A DNA stretch of 64,000 nt from an uncultured Shimia sp. (GCF_947498095.1 NZ_CANMJE010000007.1:62001-126000), one strand, 5' to 3'. Shown: positions 44,307 to 53,908, counted from the stretch's first letter. The notes: a model not told the origin generated them from the sequence alone. Made by a program: numbers and translations.

Positions 44307-45233
44307 TTGAACTTGTTGCGCGCGTCCCTTTTTGGTCTGTTGCTGGCTGCTCTCGCGGCCTGTGACGGACTGTCTCCCGGCGCGAGTGACACCACCAAAC
44401 CCAAGCCCTCTGTAACACAACCCTCAGGCCAAAGCGCGGCTTTGACGGCCTATTACGCAGATGTTCAACAAGATCTTTTGGCGCGTGGCTTGCTACGTAC
44501 CGATGGCGGAGGGCCGGACACACCCTATACGCCGGACATGTTAGCGCGAAACTTCGAACAGATTGCGTTTTTTGACGAGTATGTCCGTGGCGCAGGATTG
44601 CGAAAATCTTCCGGCGGAGCGGGTCAATTGGGACGCTGGTCCCGCCCAGTGCGCGTTGCGCTGGAATTTGGAAACTCCGTCCCTAATGCACAACGCTCTC
44701 AGGATCAGGCCGATGTTTCTGCCTACGTCCAGCGCCTGGCGGGCGTGACAGGGCATTCGATAAGCATGTCGAGCACCCGGGCAAATTTTCACGTTCTGGT
44801 CATGGGCGAAGACGACAAGGCCCAACTGGAAACCCGCCTTCGCCAGCTGATCCCGAACGCTGGCAATTCGACCATTCGAGTCTTTACCAACCCACCACGC
44901 GACATTCATTGCCTCGTGGCCGCCTTTCCAAGCGGTGGAAACAATAACGACTATGGTCAAGCTGTCGCCTTGGTGCGTTCAGAACACCCTGATCTCTTGC
45001 GCAAAACCTGTTATCACGAGGAAATTGCCCAAGGTTTGGGATTGGCCAATGACAGCCCCAATGCACGCCCCTCGATCTTTAACGATGACGATGAATTCGC
45101 ACTTTTAACGACACACGACGAAGCATTGTTGTCGATGCTGTATGATCCCCGCCTTGCGATTGGTATGACGCTGACCGAAGCCCGACCCGTTATCAATCTT
45201 ATGGCCCGCGAAAAAGCGGGACGCCTGTACTGA
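44307..45233 (+). CDS. DUF2927 lipoprotein, metalloprotease-like
   Basis: A 308-residue lipoprotein with TTG start 6 bases after telA. The lipobox is LAAC near residue 19. DUF2927 follows and includes the HEEIAQGLGL zincin-like motif together with downstream NDDDEFALLTTHDEALL. The HExxxxxG variant HEEIAQG is consistent with a zinc ligand set, though proteolytic activity is unproven. It is probably periplasmic on the outer membrane. Confidence 0.85.
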   Translation: MNLLRASLFGLLLAALAACDGLSPGASDTTKPKPSVTQPSGQSAALTAYYADVQQDLLARGLLRTDGGGPDTPYTPDMLARNFEQIAFFDEYVRGAGLRKSSGGAGQLGRWSRPVRVALEFGNSVPNAQRSQDQADVSAYVQRLAGVTGHSISMSSTRANFHVLVMGEDDKAQLETRLRQLIPNAGNSTIRVFTNPPRDIHCLVAAFPSGGNNNDYGQAVALVRSEHPDLLRKTCYHEEIAQGLGLANDSPNARPSIFNDDDEFALLTTHDEALLSMLYDPRLAIGMTLTEARPVINLMAREKAGRLY

Positions 45234-45255
45234 CCCCAAAAGGAGACTTAATTCC

Positions 45256-46377
45256 ATGGGTATTTTCGATTTTCTGACCGGTGAATTCATTGACGTCATT
45301 CATTGGGTGGACGACACCCGCGACACAATGGTCTGGCGCTTTGAGCGTGAGGGCCACGAGATCAAATATGGCGCCAAACTGACCGTTCGCGAGGGGCAAT
45401 CCGCCGTCTTCGTCCACGAAGGACAGCTGGCCGATGTTTTCACCCCCGGCCTCTACATGCTCGAGACCAACAACATGCCCGTCCTGACGACGCTCAATCA
45501 CTGGGATCATGGGTTTAAGTCGCCGTTCAAGTCCGAGATCTACTTCGTCAACACAACCCGGTTCAACGATCTGAAATGGGGCACCAAGAACCCGATCATC
45601 TGCCGCGATCCCGAGTTTGGCCCCGTACGCCTGCGCGCCTATGGAACTTACTCGATCCGCGTGACTGATCCAGCGCGTTTCCTGACCGAGATTGTTGGCA
45701 CGGACGGCGAATTCACAATGGACGAGATCAGTTTCCAAATCCGAAACGTGATCGTGCAAGAGTTCTCACGGGTGATCGCAGGCTCGGGCATTCCGGTTCT
45801 CGACATGGCCGCCAACACCGCCGATCTGGGCAAGCTGGTGGCCGCGGAAATCTCTGGGACGATCGCGGCTTATGGCCTGTCGATGCCCGAACTCTACATT
45901 GAAAACATTTCGCTGCCCCCGGCTGTCGAAGAAGCCATGGACAAACGCACCTCGATTGGCATCGTGGGCGATCTGGGTAAGTACACGCAGTTCTCCGCCG
46001 CCGAAGCCATGACAGCTGCCGCGCAAAACCCCTCAGGAGGCGGTATGGCCGCTGGAATGGGCGCCGGTATGGGGATCGCGATGGCGCAGCAGATGGCCGG
46101 CCCCTGGGGCGCCCGCCCTGCCACGACCCCTGCCCCACAAGCCGCCGCTGCACCGCCGCCCCCGCCACCGGTTGAACATGTCTGGCACACGGCAGAAAAC
46201 GGCCTGACCAAGGGTCCGTTTTCCAAAGCCGCCTTGGGTCGCATGGCCACTTCGGGAGAGCTGACCCGCGAAACCTATGTCTGGACCGCCGGTCAGGACG
46301 GCTGGAAACGCGCCGAGGATGTCGCCGAACTGGCGCAACTCTTTACGATCCTGCCGCCGCCTCCGCCTGGCGCCTGA
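45256..46377 (+). CDS. SPFH-domain protein with C-terminal GYF-like domain
   Basis: A 373-residue protein. Residues ~20-240 form an SPFH/virion-core-like domain (FEREGHEIKYGAKLTVREGQ, FVHEGQLADVFTPGLYMLET, YGLSMPELYIENISLPP). A Gly/Met- and Pro/Ala-rich linker (~265-315) leads to a GYF_2-like domain with VWHTAENGLTKGPFSKAALG and YVWTAGQDGWKRAEDV that would bind proline-rich peptides. It resembles Bacillus YdjI, which is recruited to stressed membranes. No signal or helix anchor is visible. Confidence 0.85.
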   Translation: MGIFDFLTGEFIDVIHWVDDTRDTMVWRFEREGHEIKYGAKLTVREGQSAVFVHEGQLADVFTPGLYMLETNNMPVLTTLNHWDHGFKSPFKSEIYFVNTTRFNDLKWGTKNPIICRDPEFGPVRLRAYGTYSIRVTDPARFLTEIVGTDGEFTMDEISFQIRNVIVQEFSRVIAGSGIPVLDMAANTADLGKLVAAEISGTIAAYGLSMPELYIENISLPPAVEEAMDKRTSIGIVGDLGKYTQFSAAEAMTAAAQNPSGGGMAAGMGAGMGIAMAQQMAGPWGARPATTPAPQAAAAPPPPPPVEHVWHTAENGLTKGPFSKAALGRMATSGELTRETYVWTAGQDGWKRAEDVAELAQLFTILPPPPPGA

Positions 46378-46380
46378 CAC

Positions 46381-46779
46381 GTGCGAGACTTAGTTTCCCC
46401 GGACTCGCTACGAGAGGCCGTGGCTGCGACCGGTTTCTCTCCGGCGGTCCGTGCGGGTGATTTTTTGTTTCTGACAGGCGCCACTGGGAGTGCCCCAGAT
46501 GGCAGCATGCCGGACGGAATATCGGAACAATGTCAAAACGCGCTGAGAAAGGTCGTTGAGATCCTGACGGCCACAGGGGTTGGGCCAGAGGCCGTGGTAG
46601 AACTGACAAGCTATCACACCGACATTGATGCAGACTTTGAAGCCGTTGATGCGAACTTACGTGCCATCCTGAAGGAACCCTTGCCCGCCTGGACTGCTGT
46701 CGAAGTTGCCGGGTTGCGTGGTCCCGGCGCCCGTATCGAGTTTCGCATCGTTGTCCATGCGCCACCTGAATCTCCGTGA
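46381..46779 (+). CDS. RidA/YjgF-family protein
   Basis: A 132-residue Rid-superfamily protein (GTG start), a trimeric deaminase or chaperone fold. GDFLFLTGATGSAPDG, SEQCQNALRKVVEIL and PAWTAVEVAGLRGPGARIEF are the family segments; the last carries the conserved Arg/Glu region. RidA-type enzymes hydrolyse reactive enamines/imines. It directly follows the SPFH gene by 3 bases, so it may belong to the same transcript, though its functional link is unclear. Confidence 0.8.
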   Translation: MRDLVSPDSLREAVAATGFSPAVRAGDFLFLTGATGSAPDGSMPDGISEQCQNALRKVVEILTATGVGPEAVVELTSYHTDIDADFEAVDANLRAILKEPLPAWTAVEVAGLRGPGARIEFRIVVHAPPESP

Positions 46780-46886
46780 CCCTCTCGCTCGCGACTTTGC
46801 ACGGCTCATCTCGACACCAACCATTGCACAAATCCTCTTGTGCCTTCATTTTGGAAAAAATACTCCCGCCGGAGGCCTGAAATCTC

Positions 46887-47996
46887 ATGTCCGCGACACC
46901 GCCATCCCCACCTGCACCCGAGGAAACGCACCGCTTTCCCTGCGAGCAATGTGGCGCGGACTATCGGTTTGATCCGGGCAACGCGACACTGATCTGCGAT
47001 CATTGTGGTCACGCGACGCAGATGCAGTCAGGCAACGCGCCGGTCATTCGAGAGCTGGATTTTCGCAAGGCCCTGAACGACCAGCTTCCCGCGCAGGACA
47101 TGGAAGAGACACGTGTCACGGCCTGTCCCAACTGTGCGGCCGAGGTGGCATTCGACGCGGCAGCCCACGCCACCGAGTGCCCGTTTTGCGCAACACCCGT
47201 GGTGGCCGATACCGGCACGCATCGTCATATCAAGCCACGCGCGGTTTTGCCCTTTGCTCTGCGCGAGCGGGCGGCGCATGACGCAATGTCAAATTGGTTG
47301 GGCCGGTTGTGGTTTGCACCTAACGGGCTCAAGGAATATGCCCGCAAGGGGCGTAAAATGTCGGGCATCTACGTGCCCTACTGGACCTATGATGCCGATA
47401 CCAAAACCCGATACACCGGCCAGCGCGGCACGGTCTACTATGCAACGAAAACGGTGATGGTCGATGGCAAACGCCAACAAAGACAAGTGCAAAAAATCCG
47501 TTGGTCGCCAGTCGCCGGTCGCGTGGGCAGGTTCTTTGACGACGTGCTGATTTTGGCCTCACGGGCTTTGCCCAAAAGCTACACGGATGCGCTTGAACCT
47601 TGGGACTTGAGCCATTTGCAACCCTACAGTCCAGAGTTTCTCGCCGGTTTTGGAGCCGAGGGTTACACCATTGCGGTGGATGATGGCTATGACGAGGCAA
47701 GGAAGGTCATGGATCGTATCATCGAACGCGATGTCCGATTTGACATTGGAGGCGACCGCCAGCAAATCCACCAGATGTCGACCAAGGTCAGCGACGTGAC
47801 ATTCAAGCACATCCTGCTGCCGGTCTGGATGGCTGCCTACAAATACCGCGGCAAAACCTATCGCTTCGTGGTGAACGGACAATCCGGCAAGGTCCAGGGC
47901 GAACGCCCCTGGTCGACGTGGAAAATCGTCTTTGCAGTCTTGCTTGGGGCTATTCTCGCAGGCATGATCGGCTTCTTGATCGCGCAAAACCAATAG
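46887..47996 (+). CDS. Zinc-ribbon membrane protein (YdjG-like)
   Basis: A 369-residue protein. Two zinc ribbons occur at the N-terminus: CEQCG/CDHCG (~19-42) and CPNCA/CPFCA (~75-100). A central region (YVPYWTYDADTKTRYTGQRG) precedes a single C-terminal helix (~345-365, FAVLLGAILAGMIGFLIAQ). This layout matches the Bacillus YdjG group, sometimes mis-annotated as primosomal protein N'. There is no helicase motif. The neighbour set with the SPFH protein supports a membrane-surveillance role. Confidence 0.85.
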   Translation: MSATPPSPPAPEETHRFPCEQCGADYRFDPGNATLICDHCGHATQMQSGNAPVIRELDFRKALNDQLPAQDMEETRVTACPNCAAEVAFDAAAHATECPFCATPVVADTGTHRHIKPRAVLPFALRERAAHDAMSNWLGRLWFAPNGLKEYARKGRKMSGIYVPYWTYDADTKTRYTGQRGTVYYATKTVMVDGKRQQRQVQKIRWSPVAGRVGRFFDDVLILASRALPKSYTDALEPWDLSHLQPYSPEFLAGFGAEGYTIAVDDGYDEARKVMDRIIERDVRFDIGGDRQQIHQMSTKVSDVTFKHILLPVWMAAYKYRGKTYRFVVNGQSGKVQGERPWSTWKIVFAVLLGAILAGMIGFLIAQNQ

Positions 47997-48000
47997 GCCA

Positions 48001-48675
48001 ATGACCCATCACACCGCTCTACAATCGCTGCTACAGGATCGCTTTTCTTGCCGCGGTTTCAAACCCGACCCGCTTCCGGCGGACACCATCCGCACAATCC
48101 TAGGCGATGCGGGCCGCGTGCCGTCTTGGTGCAACGCGCAACCGTGGCAGGTTCATGTCACATCGGGCGCCGGGACCGAGGCGTTTCGCAAAGTGATGCT
48201 GGAAGCCTTTGACACCCAAGCGCCCAACACCGACTTTGATCCCCCCAAAGGCTATAGCGGGACCCGAAAAGAGCGTCGCCAGATATGCGGCTTCCAACTT
48301 TATGAGGCTGTGGGGATCGCGCGTGGCGATCGCGAGGCCAGGACCGCACAAATGCGCGAGAACTATGCGTTTTTTGGCGCGCCGCATGTTGCCCTAATCA
48401 CGTCAGCGGCTGAGCTGGGTGCTTACGGCGCCTTGGATTGCGGCGGCTTCATCACCGCCTTTTGCCTTAGCGCGCAAGCCCAGGGCGTCGCCACGATTCC
48501 GCAGGCGGCGCTGGCCTACTATGCGGATACCGTACGCGCGCATTTTGAAATTCCGGAAGATCAGCTGGTTCTGGCGGCAATTTCCTTTGGATTCGAAGAC
48601 ACGGCCCATCCGGCCAACGGCTTTCGCACGGGTCGGGCAACGCTGGATGACATGGTGGTTTGGCACGACACCTAG
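48001..48675 (+). CDS. Nitroreductase-family FMN oxidoreductase
   Basis: A 224-residue NAD(P)H-dependent flavin reductase. DRFSCRGFKPDPLPADTI and GRVPSWCNAQPWQVHVTSG are the FMN-binding N-terminal signature of the family; the later segment HFEIPEDQLVLAAISFGFED matches the fold. The substrate may be quinones or nitroaromatics. The start is 5 bases after the zinc-ribbon gene stop. Confidence 0.88.
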   Translation: MTHHTALQSLLQDRFSCRGFKPDPLPADTIRTILGDAGRVPSWCNAQPWQVHVTSGAGTEAFRKVMLEAFDTQAPNTDFDPPKGYSGTRKERRQICGFQLYEAVGIARGDREARTAQMRENYAFFGAPHVALITSAAELGAYGALDCGGFITAFCLSAQAQGVATIPQAALAYYADTVRAHFEIPEDQLVLAAISFGFEDTAHPANGFRTGRATLDDMVVWHDT

Positions 48676-48687
48676 GCTGAGCACCAA

Positions 48688-49740
48688 TCAACTGGCCTGC
48701 GAGGCACCTTCTGGGTTCACGACCTGTTCGGCAGTTTCGTGCAGGCTTTCGGACACGTCCTGACCAATCTTGCGCTTCTTGCGAAAGAGGAACAATTTCC
48801 CCCAGTTTTGCCAGGTGCCAACGGCGGGCGCGTCAGGGTCCGTGACAAAGCGTGATCGCCAGTCCGGAGGCAGTGACAAGCCACAGCTTTCGGCCTTTTC
48901 CAGCATCCAGACCAGAGGAATATTTGAAAGTGGGCGCGCCGCATCAAACCCGCCAAGCTGTCCGCCTATGTCTCCATGCGCTCCGGGGAACCAAACCTGT
49001 TCGGCCCGTCCGCCCCACCCTTCGGGGCACTCCCAAAGAACCGGCTCAAAGACTTCGCGGGTTTCATCCAAGGCGAGCGCGTGAAACCCATGTTTGATGG
49101 ACGCGCCAAGATGGTGGTTGTGAAAGGCATGCCGGTCTTCGGTTAGCCGCCACAACAGGGGCAAGCGCAGCCCCAAGGCTTTGACCGTATCCCAGACACC
49201 GATCATTTCGATCTCAATTTCGGGGTGGCAGTGCTCTTGCGCAAAGGCCTGCGCCGCGTCCCCATCGGGATTGGCCTCATACAGCCGATAGACCTGACGC
49301 ACGTTGCGCTCAGTCGCGCAAGATGCCCGCAACAGGCCAACCCGGTCAATGACGCCAGCCAATGATCGCACCGCAAAGGCGCCGCGAGAATACCCCATCA
49401 GGAAAATCCGATCACCGGGGCGATATCGTGAAGCAAGAAACCCATAGGCCCGACGAATTTGCCGGTTCAGGCCCCGCCCCATCATCACGTCCAGTGCAGA
49501 GCGCCAACTGGACCATTGAACGCCTGCCTCATAATAGAGCGTCACGCTCCCGTTCATTTCCTGCAACAGGCGATAGGTCAGCCCGGCGTTGGTTTCTTTG
49601 CCCGGCTCAAGCGAGGACATCGTACCATCAAGGATGATGACATGGGTTTGCTGCCCACGTCCACGCGTCTTGGTATGGTCTGACCACAACCGGCCACCGA
49701 ACCATCCAGAGATACGTTTTTTAAGCCCTTTCAGATCCAT
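48688..49740 (-). CDS. DUF2235 alpha/beta-hydrolase-like protein
   Basis: A 350-residue cytoplasmic protein of the DUF2235 group (T6SS phospholipase-like fold). The nucleophile elbow is in IFLMGYSRGAFAVRSLAGVI; IEMIGVWDTVKALGL and WFPGAHGDIGG give the other active-site acids and His. No T6SS genes are adjacent. The start overlaps the upstream CoxL-like stop by 20 bases, so it is co-transcribed. Lipid or ester hydrolysis is plausible, substrate unknown. Confidence 0.87.
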   Translation of the reverse strand: MDLKGLKKRISGWFGGRLWSDHTKTRGRGQQTHVIILDGTMSSLEPGKETNAGLTYRLLQEMNGSVTLYYEAGVQWSSWRSALDVMMGRGLNRQIRRAYGFLASRYRPGDRIFLMGYSRGAFAVRSLAGVIDRVGLLRASCATERNVRQVYRLYEANPDGDAAQAFAQEHCHPEIEIEMIGVWDTVKALGLRLPLLWRLTEDRHAFHNHHLGASIKHGFHALALDETREVFEPVLWECPEGWGGRAEQVWFPGAHGDIGGQLGGFDAARPLSNIPLVWMLEKAESCGLSLPPDWRSRFVTDPDAPAVGTWQNWGKLFLFRKKRKIGQDVSESLHETAEQVVNPEGASQAS

Positions 49741-52015
49741 CCTTCAACATGTCCCAAACTCGAAGCGGTGTGAAAGGCATATCGGCCTGCCGCACGCCCC
49801 GCTCCCATAACGCATCTTGCACCGCGTTGGCCGTGGCTGCCATTGCCCCGACCGTCCCAGCCTCGCCACAGCCTTTCATACCCATGATGTTGGCCGTGGA
49901 TGGCACCGGTTCGGTGTCAAACACATACATAGGCACGTCCGCCGCCCTTGGCATCGCATAATCCATAAACGTTGCCGTGAGCAGTTGGCCGTCTTCATCA
50001 TACCCCACATGTTCCATCAAGGCTTGGCCGATCCCCTGAGCAATGCCACCGTGGACCTGCCCCTCAGCCAGCATCGGGTTGATAAGATTGCCAAAATCAT
50101 CAACCACTGTATAGCGATCAACAGTGATTTGGCCAGTTTCTGGGTCCACCTCAACCTCGCATACATGGGCACCATTGGGAAAGGACCGACCCGGCAATGT
50201 CATACGTTCCTGATGGGTCAAAAGATCGTGACGCTCGTCAGCACGGGCCATCTCTGCGACCTCCAGAACCGTGGGCGTCTCGTTTGAGCCTTCGGCGCGG
50301 AAGCGCTCGTCGTCAAAGCCGATCCCGTCTTCATCAACCCCCAGCTTGTCTGCCAGATAGGGACGGAAGGCCGCCATCATTTTGTCCACGGTCGCAAGCG
50401 TGGCGCTGTTTTGCGTAGTGACCGAGCGTGACCCGCCGGTGCCACCACCTTGGGCAATGCGGTCGCTGTCGCCCTGCACCACTTCGATCAGATGGGCGGG
50501 AATGCCCGTCTGATCCGACAGGAACTGGGCGTAGACCGTTTCATGCCCCTGACCATTGCTTTGCGTGCCTACGTAGATCGACACCGTGCCATCCTCGTTA
50601 AACTCAACCTTTGCGCCTTCGGAAGCATCCCCCAGAATGCTTTCGATATAGTAACACAAGCCCTGCCCCCGCAGTTTGCCTGCCGCCACGCTGGCGGCTT
50701 TGCGGGCCGCAAAGCCCGCGTGATCGGCCAGTTTTCCAACGGCTTCCAGAACGCGCGAGAAATCCCCGACGTCATAGGTTTCTCCAGTTGATGCGGCGTA
50801 AGGAAAGGCGTCAGGTGCGATGAAATTCTTGCGTCGCAACGCCCAAGGGTCGACGCCAAGCTCACGTGCGGCGCGATCCATCAGGCGTTCAAGGACATAG
50901 ATCGCCTCGGGGCGCCCTGCCCCACGATAGGCGTCAACCGGTGCGGTGTTGGTAAAGATGCCTTCGACCCGCAGCCAAGTGTTTTGGACGTCATAGACCC
51001 CCATCAGAACGCGGCTGAAAAGGCGCGTCTGGATCAACTGCCCGAACTGAGAGTTATAGGCGCCCAGATTGCACTTGGAATGGACACGATAGCCTATGGC
51101 CTTGTGGTCCGCATCAAAGGCCATCTCGGCCACCGATGTCAGATCACGGGCACCGTTGTCGCCCAGCATCGCCTCGGTCCGGTCCGACATCCAACGCACA
51201 GGGCGCCCCAAATGGCGGGCGGCTTGCGCAACCGAGAACATCTCGGGATGCACCATGCCTTTGAGACCAAAACCACCGCCGACATCAGGATTGGTGACGC
51301 GCACCTGTTCGGCGTCCAGCTTGAAGGCGCTGACCAGTTGGTTCTTGGGAACCCAAACCCCTTGGGCATTGACCGCAACATGCAGCCGATCCCCATCCCA
51401 TTCGGCGTAACAGCCACGGGGTTCCATCGGATTCACGATCACCCGGTTGTCGTCAATCTCAAGAGAGACAACATGCGCGGCCGCGTCAAACACCGCTGAA
51501 ACTGCGGCCTTATCGCCCATACCCCAATCAAAAGCGCGATTGTCGGGGACATCCGTGTGGATGGCTTCACCGCCCACTTCACGGTCCAGTTTCGCGGGCA
51601 GGTCATCGTAATCCAACAGGATCATCTCAACCGCATCGCGCGCCTGATCCAGGGATTCGGCCACCACCAGCGCCACGGGTTCGCCGACAAACCGCAGCTT
51701 GTCGCGGGCCAGCATGGCGCGGTTGGGGTTGGCACCTTTACTGCCATCCTGATTGTCGACCGTCACGGCAAACATCGCTGTGTTCATGCCTGCCGCGTCC
51801 AGATCGTCGATGGTTAGCACCGCGTGCACCCCGTCGGCCTCTTGCGCGTCGCCGATGTCAAGCTCGGCAATCACCGCATGGGCCACGGGAGACCGCAGGA
51901 AAACCCCGTGCAAAGCCTCTGGTGGAGCAATGTCATCGACATAACGCCCCTCCCCCGTCAAAAACCGCAGGTCTTCGACTCGCGTCACCGATTGGCTTTT
52001 GCCGAATTTTTCCAT
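49721..52015 (-). CDS. Form II CoxL-like molybdopterin-binding large subunit
   Basis: A 764-residue molybdenum hydroxylase large subunit of the xanthine oxidase/CO dehydrogenase family. Segments EGRYVDDIAPPEALHGVFLR, GGGFGLKGM, DAYRGAGRPEA and GCGEAGTVGAMAA bind Mo-MCD. The active-site loop AYRGAGR is of form II (form I, true CO oxidising, has AYRCSFR), so CO is not the expected substrate. The small FeS and medium FAD subunits are missing nearby, so the enzyme's partners must be elsewhere. Confidence 0.9.
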   Translation of the reverse strand: MEKFGKSQSVTRVEDLRFLTGEGRYVDDIAPPEALHGVFLRSPVAHAVIAELDIGDAQEADGVHAVLTIDDLDAAGMNTAMFAVTVDNQDGSKGANPNRAMLARDKLRFVGEPVALVVAESLDQARDAVEMILLDYDDLPAKLDREVGGEAIHTDVPDNRAFDWGMGDKAAVSAVFDAAAHVVSLEIDDNRVIVNPMEPRGCYAEWDGDRLHVAVNAQGVWVPKNQLVSAFKLDAEQVRVTNPDVGGGFGLKGMVHPEMFSVAQAARHLGRPVRWMSDRTEAMLGDNGARDLTSVAEMAFDADHKAIGYRVHSKCNLGAYNSQFGQLIQTRLFSRVLMGVYDVQNTWLRVEGIFTNTAPVDAYRGAGRPEAIYVLERLMDRAARELGVDPWALRRKNFIAPDAFPYAASTGETYDVGDFSRVLEAVGKLADHAGFAARKAASVAAGKLRGQGLCYYIESILGDASEGAKVEFNEDGTVSIYVGTQSNGQGHETVYAQFLSDQTGIPAHLIEVVQGDSDRIAQGGGTGGSRSVTTQNSATLATVDKMMAAFRPYLADKLGVDEDGIGFDDERFRAEGSNETPTVLEVAEMARADERHDLLTHQERMTLPGRSFPNGAHVCEVEVDPETGQITVDRYTVVDDFGNLINPMLAEGQVHGGIAQGIGQALMEHVGYDEDGQLLTATFMDYAMPRAADVPMYVFDTEPVPSTANIMGMKGCGEAGTVGAMAATANAVQDALWERGVRQADMPFTPLRVWDMLKDGSERA

Positions 52016-52091
52016 GATGGTCCCTCGCGCCTCGCTTTGAACAGAGACTAGGCGCGCAAGGGGACCTGTCCAACCCTTCCGGGTGTCATTT

Positions 52092-53750
52092 TTAACTTTC
52101 GTCGCGGAACCGGTTCACGATGGGATAACGGCGGTCCATCCAAAAGGCCTTTTTCGACAGGCGGGCGCCGGGGGCCGACTGGAACCGCTTGTATTCCGAG
52201 ATGTAGATCAGATGCTCGACCCGTTTCACAGTGGCGCGGTCGTATCCGGCTGCCACGCAGTCAGCCACGGATTTGTCCTCGTCGACCAGCATGTACAGGA
52301 TCGCGTCTAACACCTCGTAAGGCGGCAGGCTGTCTTCGTCCTTTTGATCCGGGCGCAGCTCGGCCGAGGGTGGCTTGTCGATGATCGACACAGGAATGAC
52401 CTCACCCTCAGGCCCCATCATCCAGTCTCGATGCACCGCGTTGCGCCAGCGCGAGGTTTCAAAGACGCGGATCTTGTACATGTCCTTGATCGGATTGTAT
52501 CCGCCCGCCATGTCTCCATAAATCGTGGCATAGCCCACTGCGACCTCGGATTTGTTGCCCGTGGTCAAAAGCATTTCGCCAAACTTGTTCGAGAGGGCCA
52601 TCAGCAAGAGGCCGCGCAGCCGCGACTGGATATTTTCCTCGGTCAGCCCAGCCTCGGTGCCCTCGAACAAAGGCGCCAAAGTGTTGGTGATCGCCTGTCG
52701 CCCCTCTTTGATCGGGACATAATCGTATCGAACACCCAGTCTCTCTGCGATGTCCTTGGCGTCATCCAGTGACCCTTGCGACGTATATTCCGAAGGCAGC
52801 ATCACGCAGCGTACATTCTCTGCGCCAAGCGCGTCGACAGCGATCGTCGCCACCAACGCCGAGTCGATGCCCCCAGACAAGCCTAGCAAGACCTTCTTGA
52901 ACCCAGTTTTACCCATGTAGTCGCGCAAGGCTTCGACGCTGACGCGATAGTCTTGTTCTTCGCCCGCGGGAAGCATGGCTTTCTGCCCATGCTCTGCTCG
53001 CCAACCGTCGGCAGTGCGCTCAAAGTCCACATGGACTGTCATCTCATCGAAGACCGGCAGTTGAACCGCCAGCTCACCACCTGGATTCAGCACAAAAGAA
53101 CCGCCATCAAAGACCTGATCGTCCTGTCCACCAACCATGTTGATATAGACCAGCGGTAGACCGGTTTCGATCACGCGGGCAACCATGTGGTTCATGCGGC
53201 GGTCAAATTTGTCTCGGTAATAGGGCGATCCATTGGGCACCAAGAGGATTTCCGCGCCGGTCTCTTCGAGAGTCTCGCAAACGTCCTCGAACCAGGCATC
53301 TTCGCAAATCGGCGAGCCCACACGAACATCATTCACGTCATACGGCCCACCAAGCGGGCCATGCGCGAACAGGCGTTCCTCGTCAAAGACGGTGTAATTT
53401 GGCAGGTGATGCTTGCGCTGGCGATGTACGATCTTGCCACCACGGCAGATGAAATACGCGTTGTAGAGTGTGCCATCCTCGAACAGCGGTCCCCCAATGG
53501 CCAAGGCAGGCCCGTCCGCGCATTCCGCAGCCAGTTTTTCGATCCGCGCCATCGCGGCAAGGTAAAAAGCAGGTTTCAGGATCAAATCTTGTGCGTTGTA
53601 GCCTGTGATGAACATCTCAGGCAGCGCAACGAGGTCTGACCCTGCGTCTTTGCCTTCTTGCCAGACTGCGAAAGCCTTGGCAGCGTTGCCTTCCAGGTCA
53701 CCCATCGTTGGGTTGGCCTGAGCCATTGTCAGTCGGAATCGCTCGGGCAT
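52092..53750 (-). CDS. nadE: NAD+ synthetase, glutamine-hydrolysing
   Basis: A 552-residue two-domain enzyme that amidates nicotinic-acid adenine dinucleotide using glutamine and ATP. The nitrilase-like N-terminal domain has the Glu (ALPEMFITGYN), Lys (RKHHLPNYTVFDEER) and Cys (GSPICEDAWF) triad. The C-terminal synthetase has the P-loop-like LGLSGGIDSALVAT. The ATG at 53750 has SD AGGAGG; an ATG 27 bases upstream is not used. It is co-oriented with the CoxL-like gene downstream. Confidence 0.96.
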   Translation of the reverse strand: MPERFRLTMAQANPTMGDLEGNAAKAFAVWQEGKDAGSDLVALPEMFITGYNAQDLILKPAFYLAAMARIEKLAAECADGPALAIGGPLFEDGTLYNAYFICRGGKIVHRQRKHHLPNYTVFDEERLFAHGPLGGPYDVNDVRVGSPICEDAWFEDVCETLEETGAEILLVPNGSPYYRDKFDRRMNHMVARVIETGLPLVYINMVGGQDDQVFDGGSFVLNPGGELAVQLPVFDEMTVHVDFERTADGWRAEHGQKAMLPAGEEQDYRVSVEALRDYMGKTGFKKVLLGLSGGIDSALVATIAVDALGAENVRCVMLPSEYTSQGSLDDAKDIAERLGVRYDYVPIKEGRQAITNTLAPLFEGTEAGLTEENIQSRLRGLLLMALSNKFGEMLLTTGNKSEVAVGYATIYGDMAGGYNPIKDMYKIRVFETSRWRNAVHRDWMMGPEGEVIPVSIIDKPPSAELRPDQKDEDSLPPYEVLDAILYMLVDEDKSVADCVAAGYDRATVKRVEHLIYISEYKRFQSAPGARLSKKAFWMDRRYPIVNRFRDES

Positions 53751-53908
53751 TCTCAGCCTCCTGTCACGTCTTCGCACGAAGATTTAGCAGATGTGCACGA
53801 GAGGAAAAGGTCAAACGCCCAAAAGACATTGCCTGCCGCGCGGCCCTGCTTTAGGATTTTGCAAAAGACGTGGCAGCGGCTGGGGTAAACCCTTGGGGAT
53901 AGAATAAG

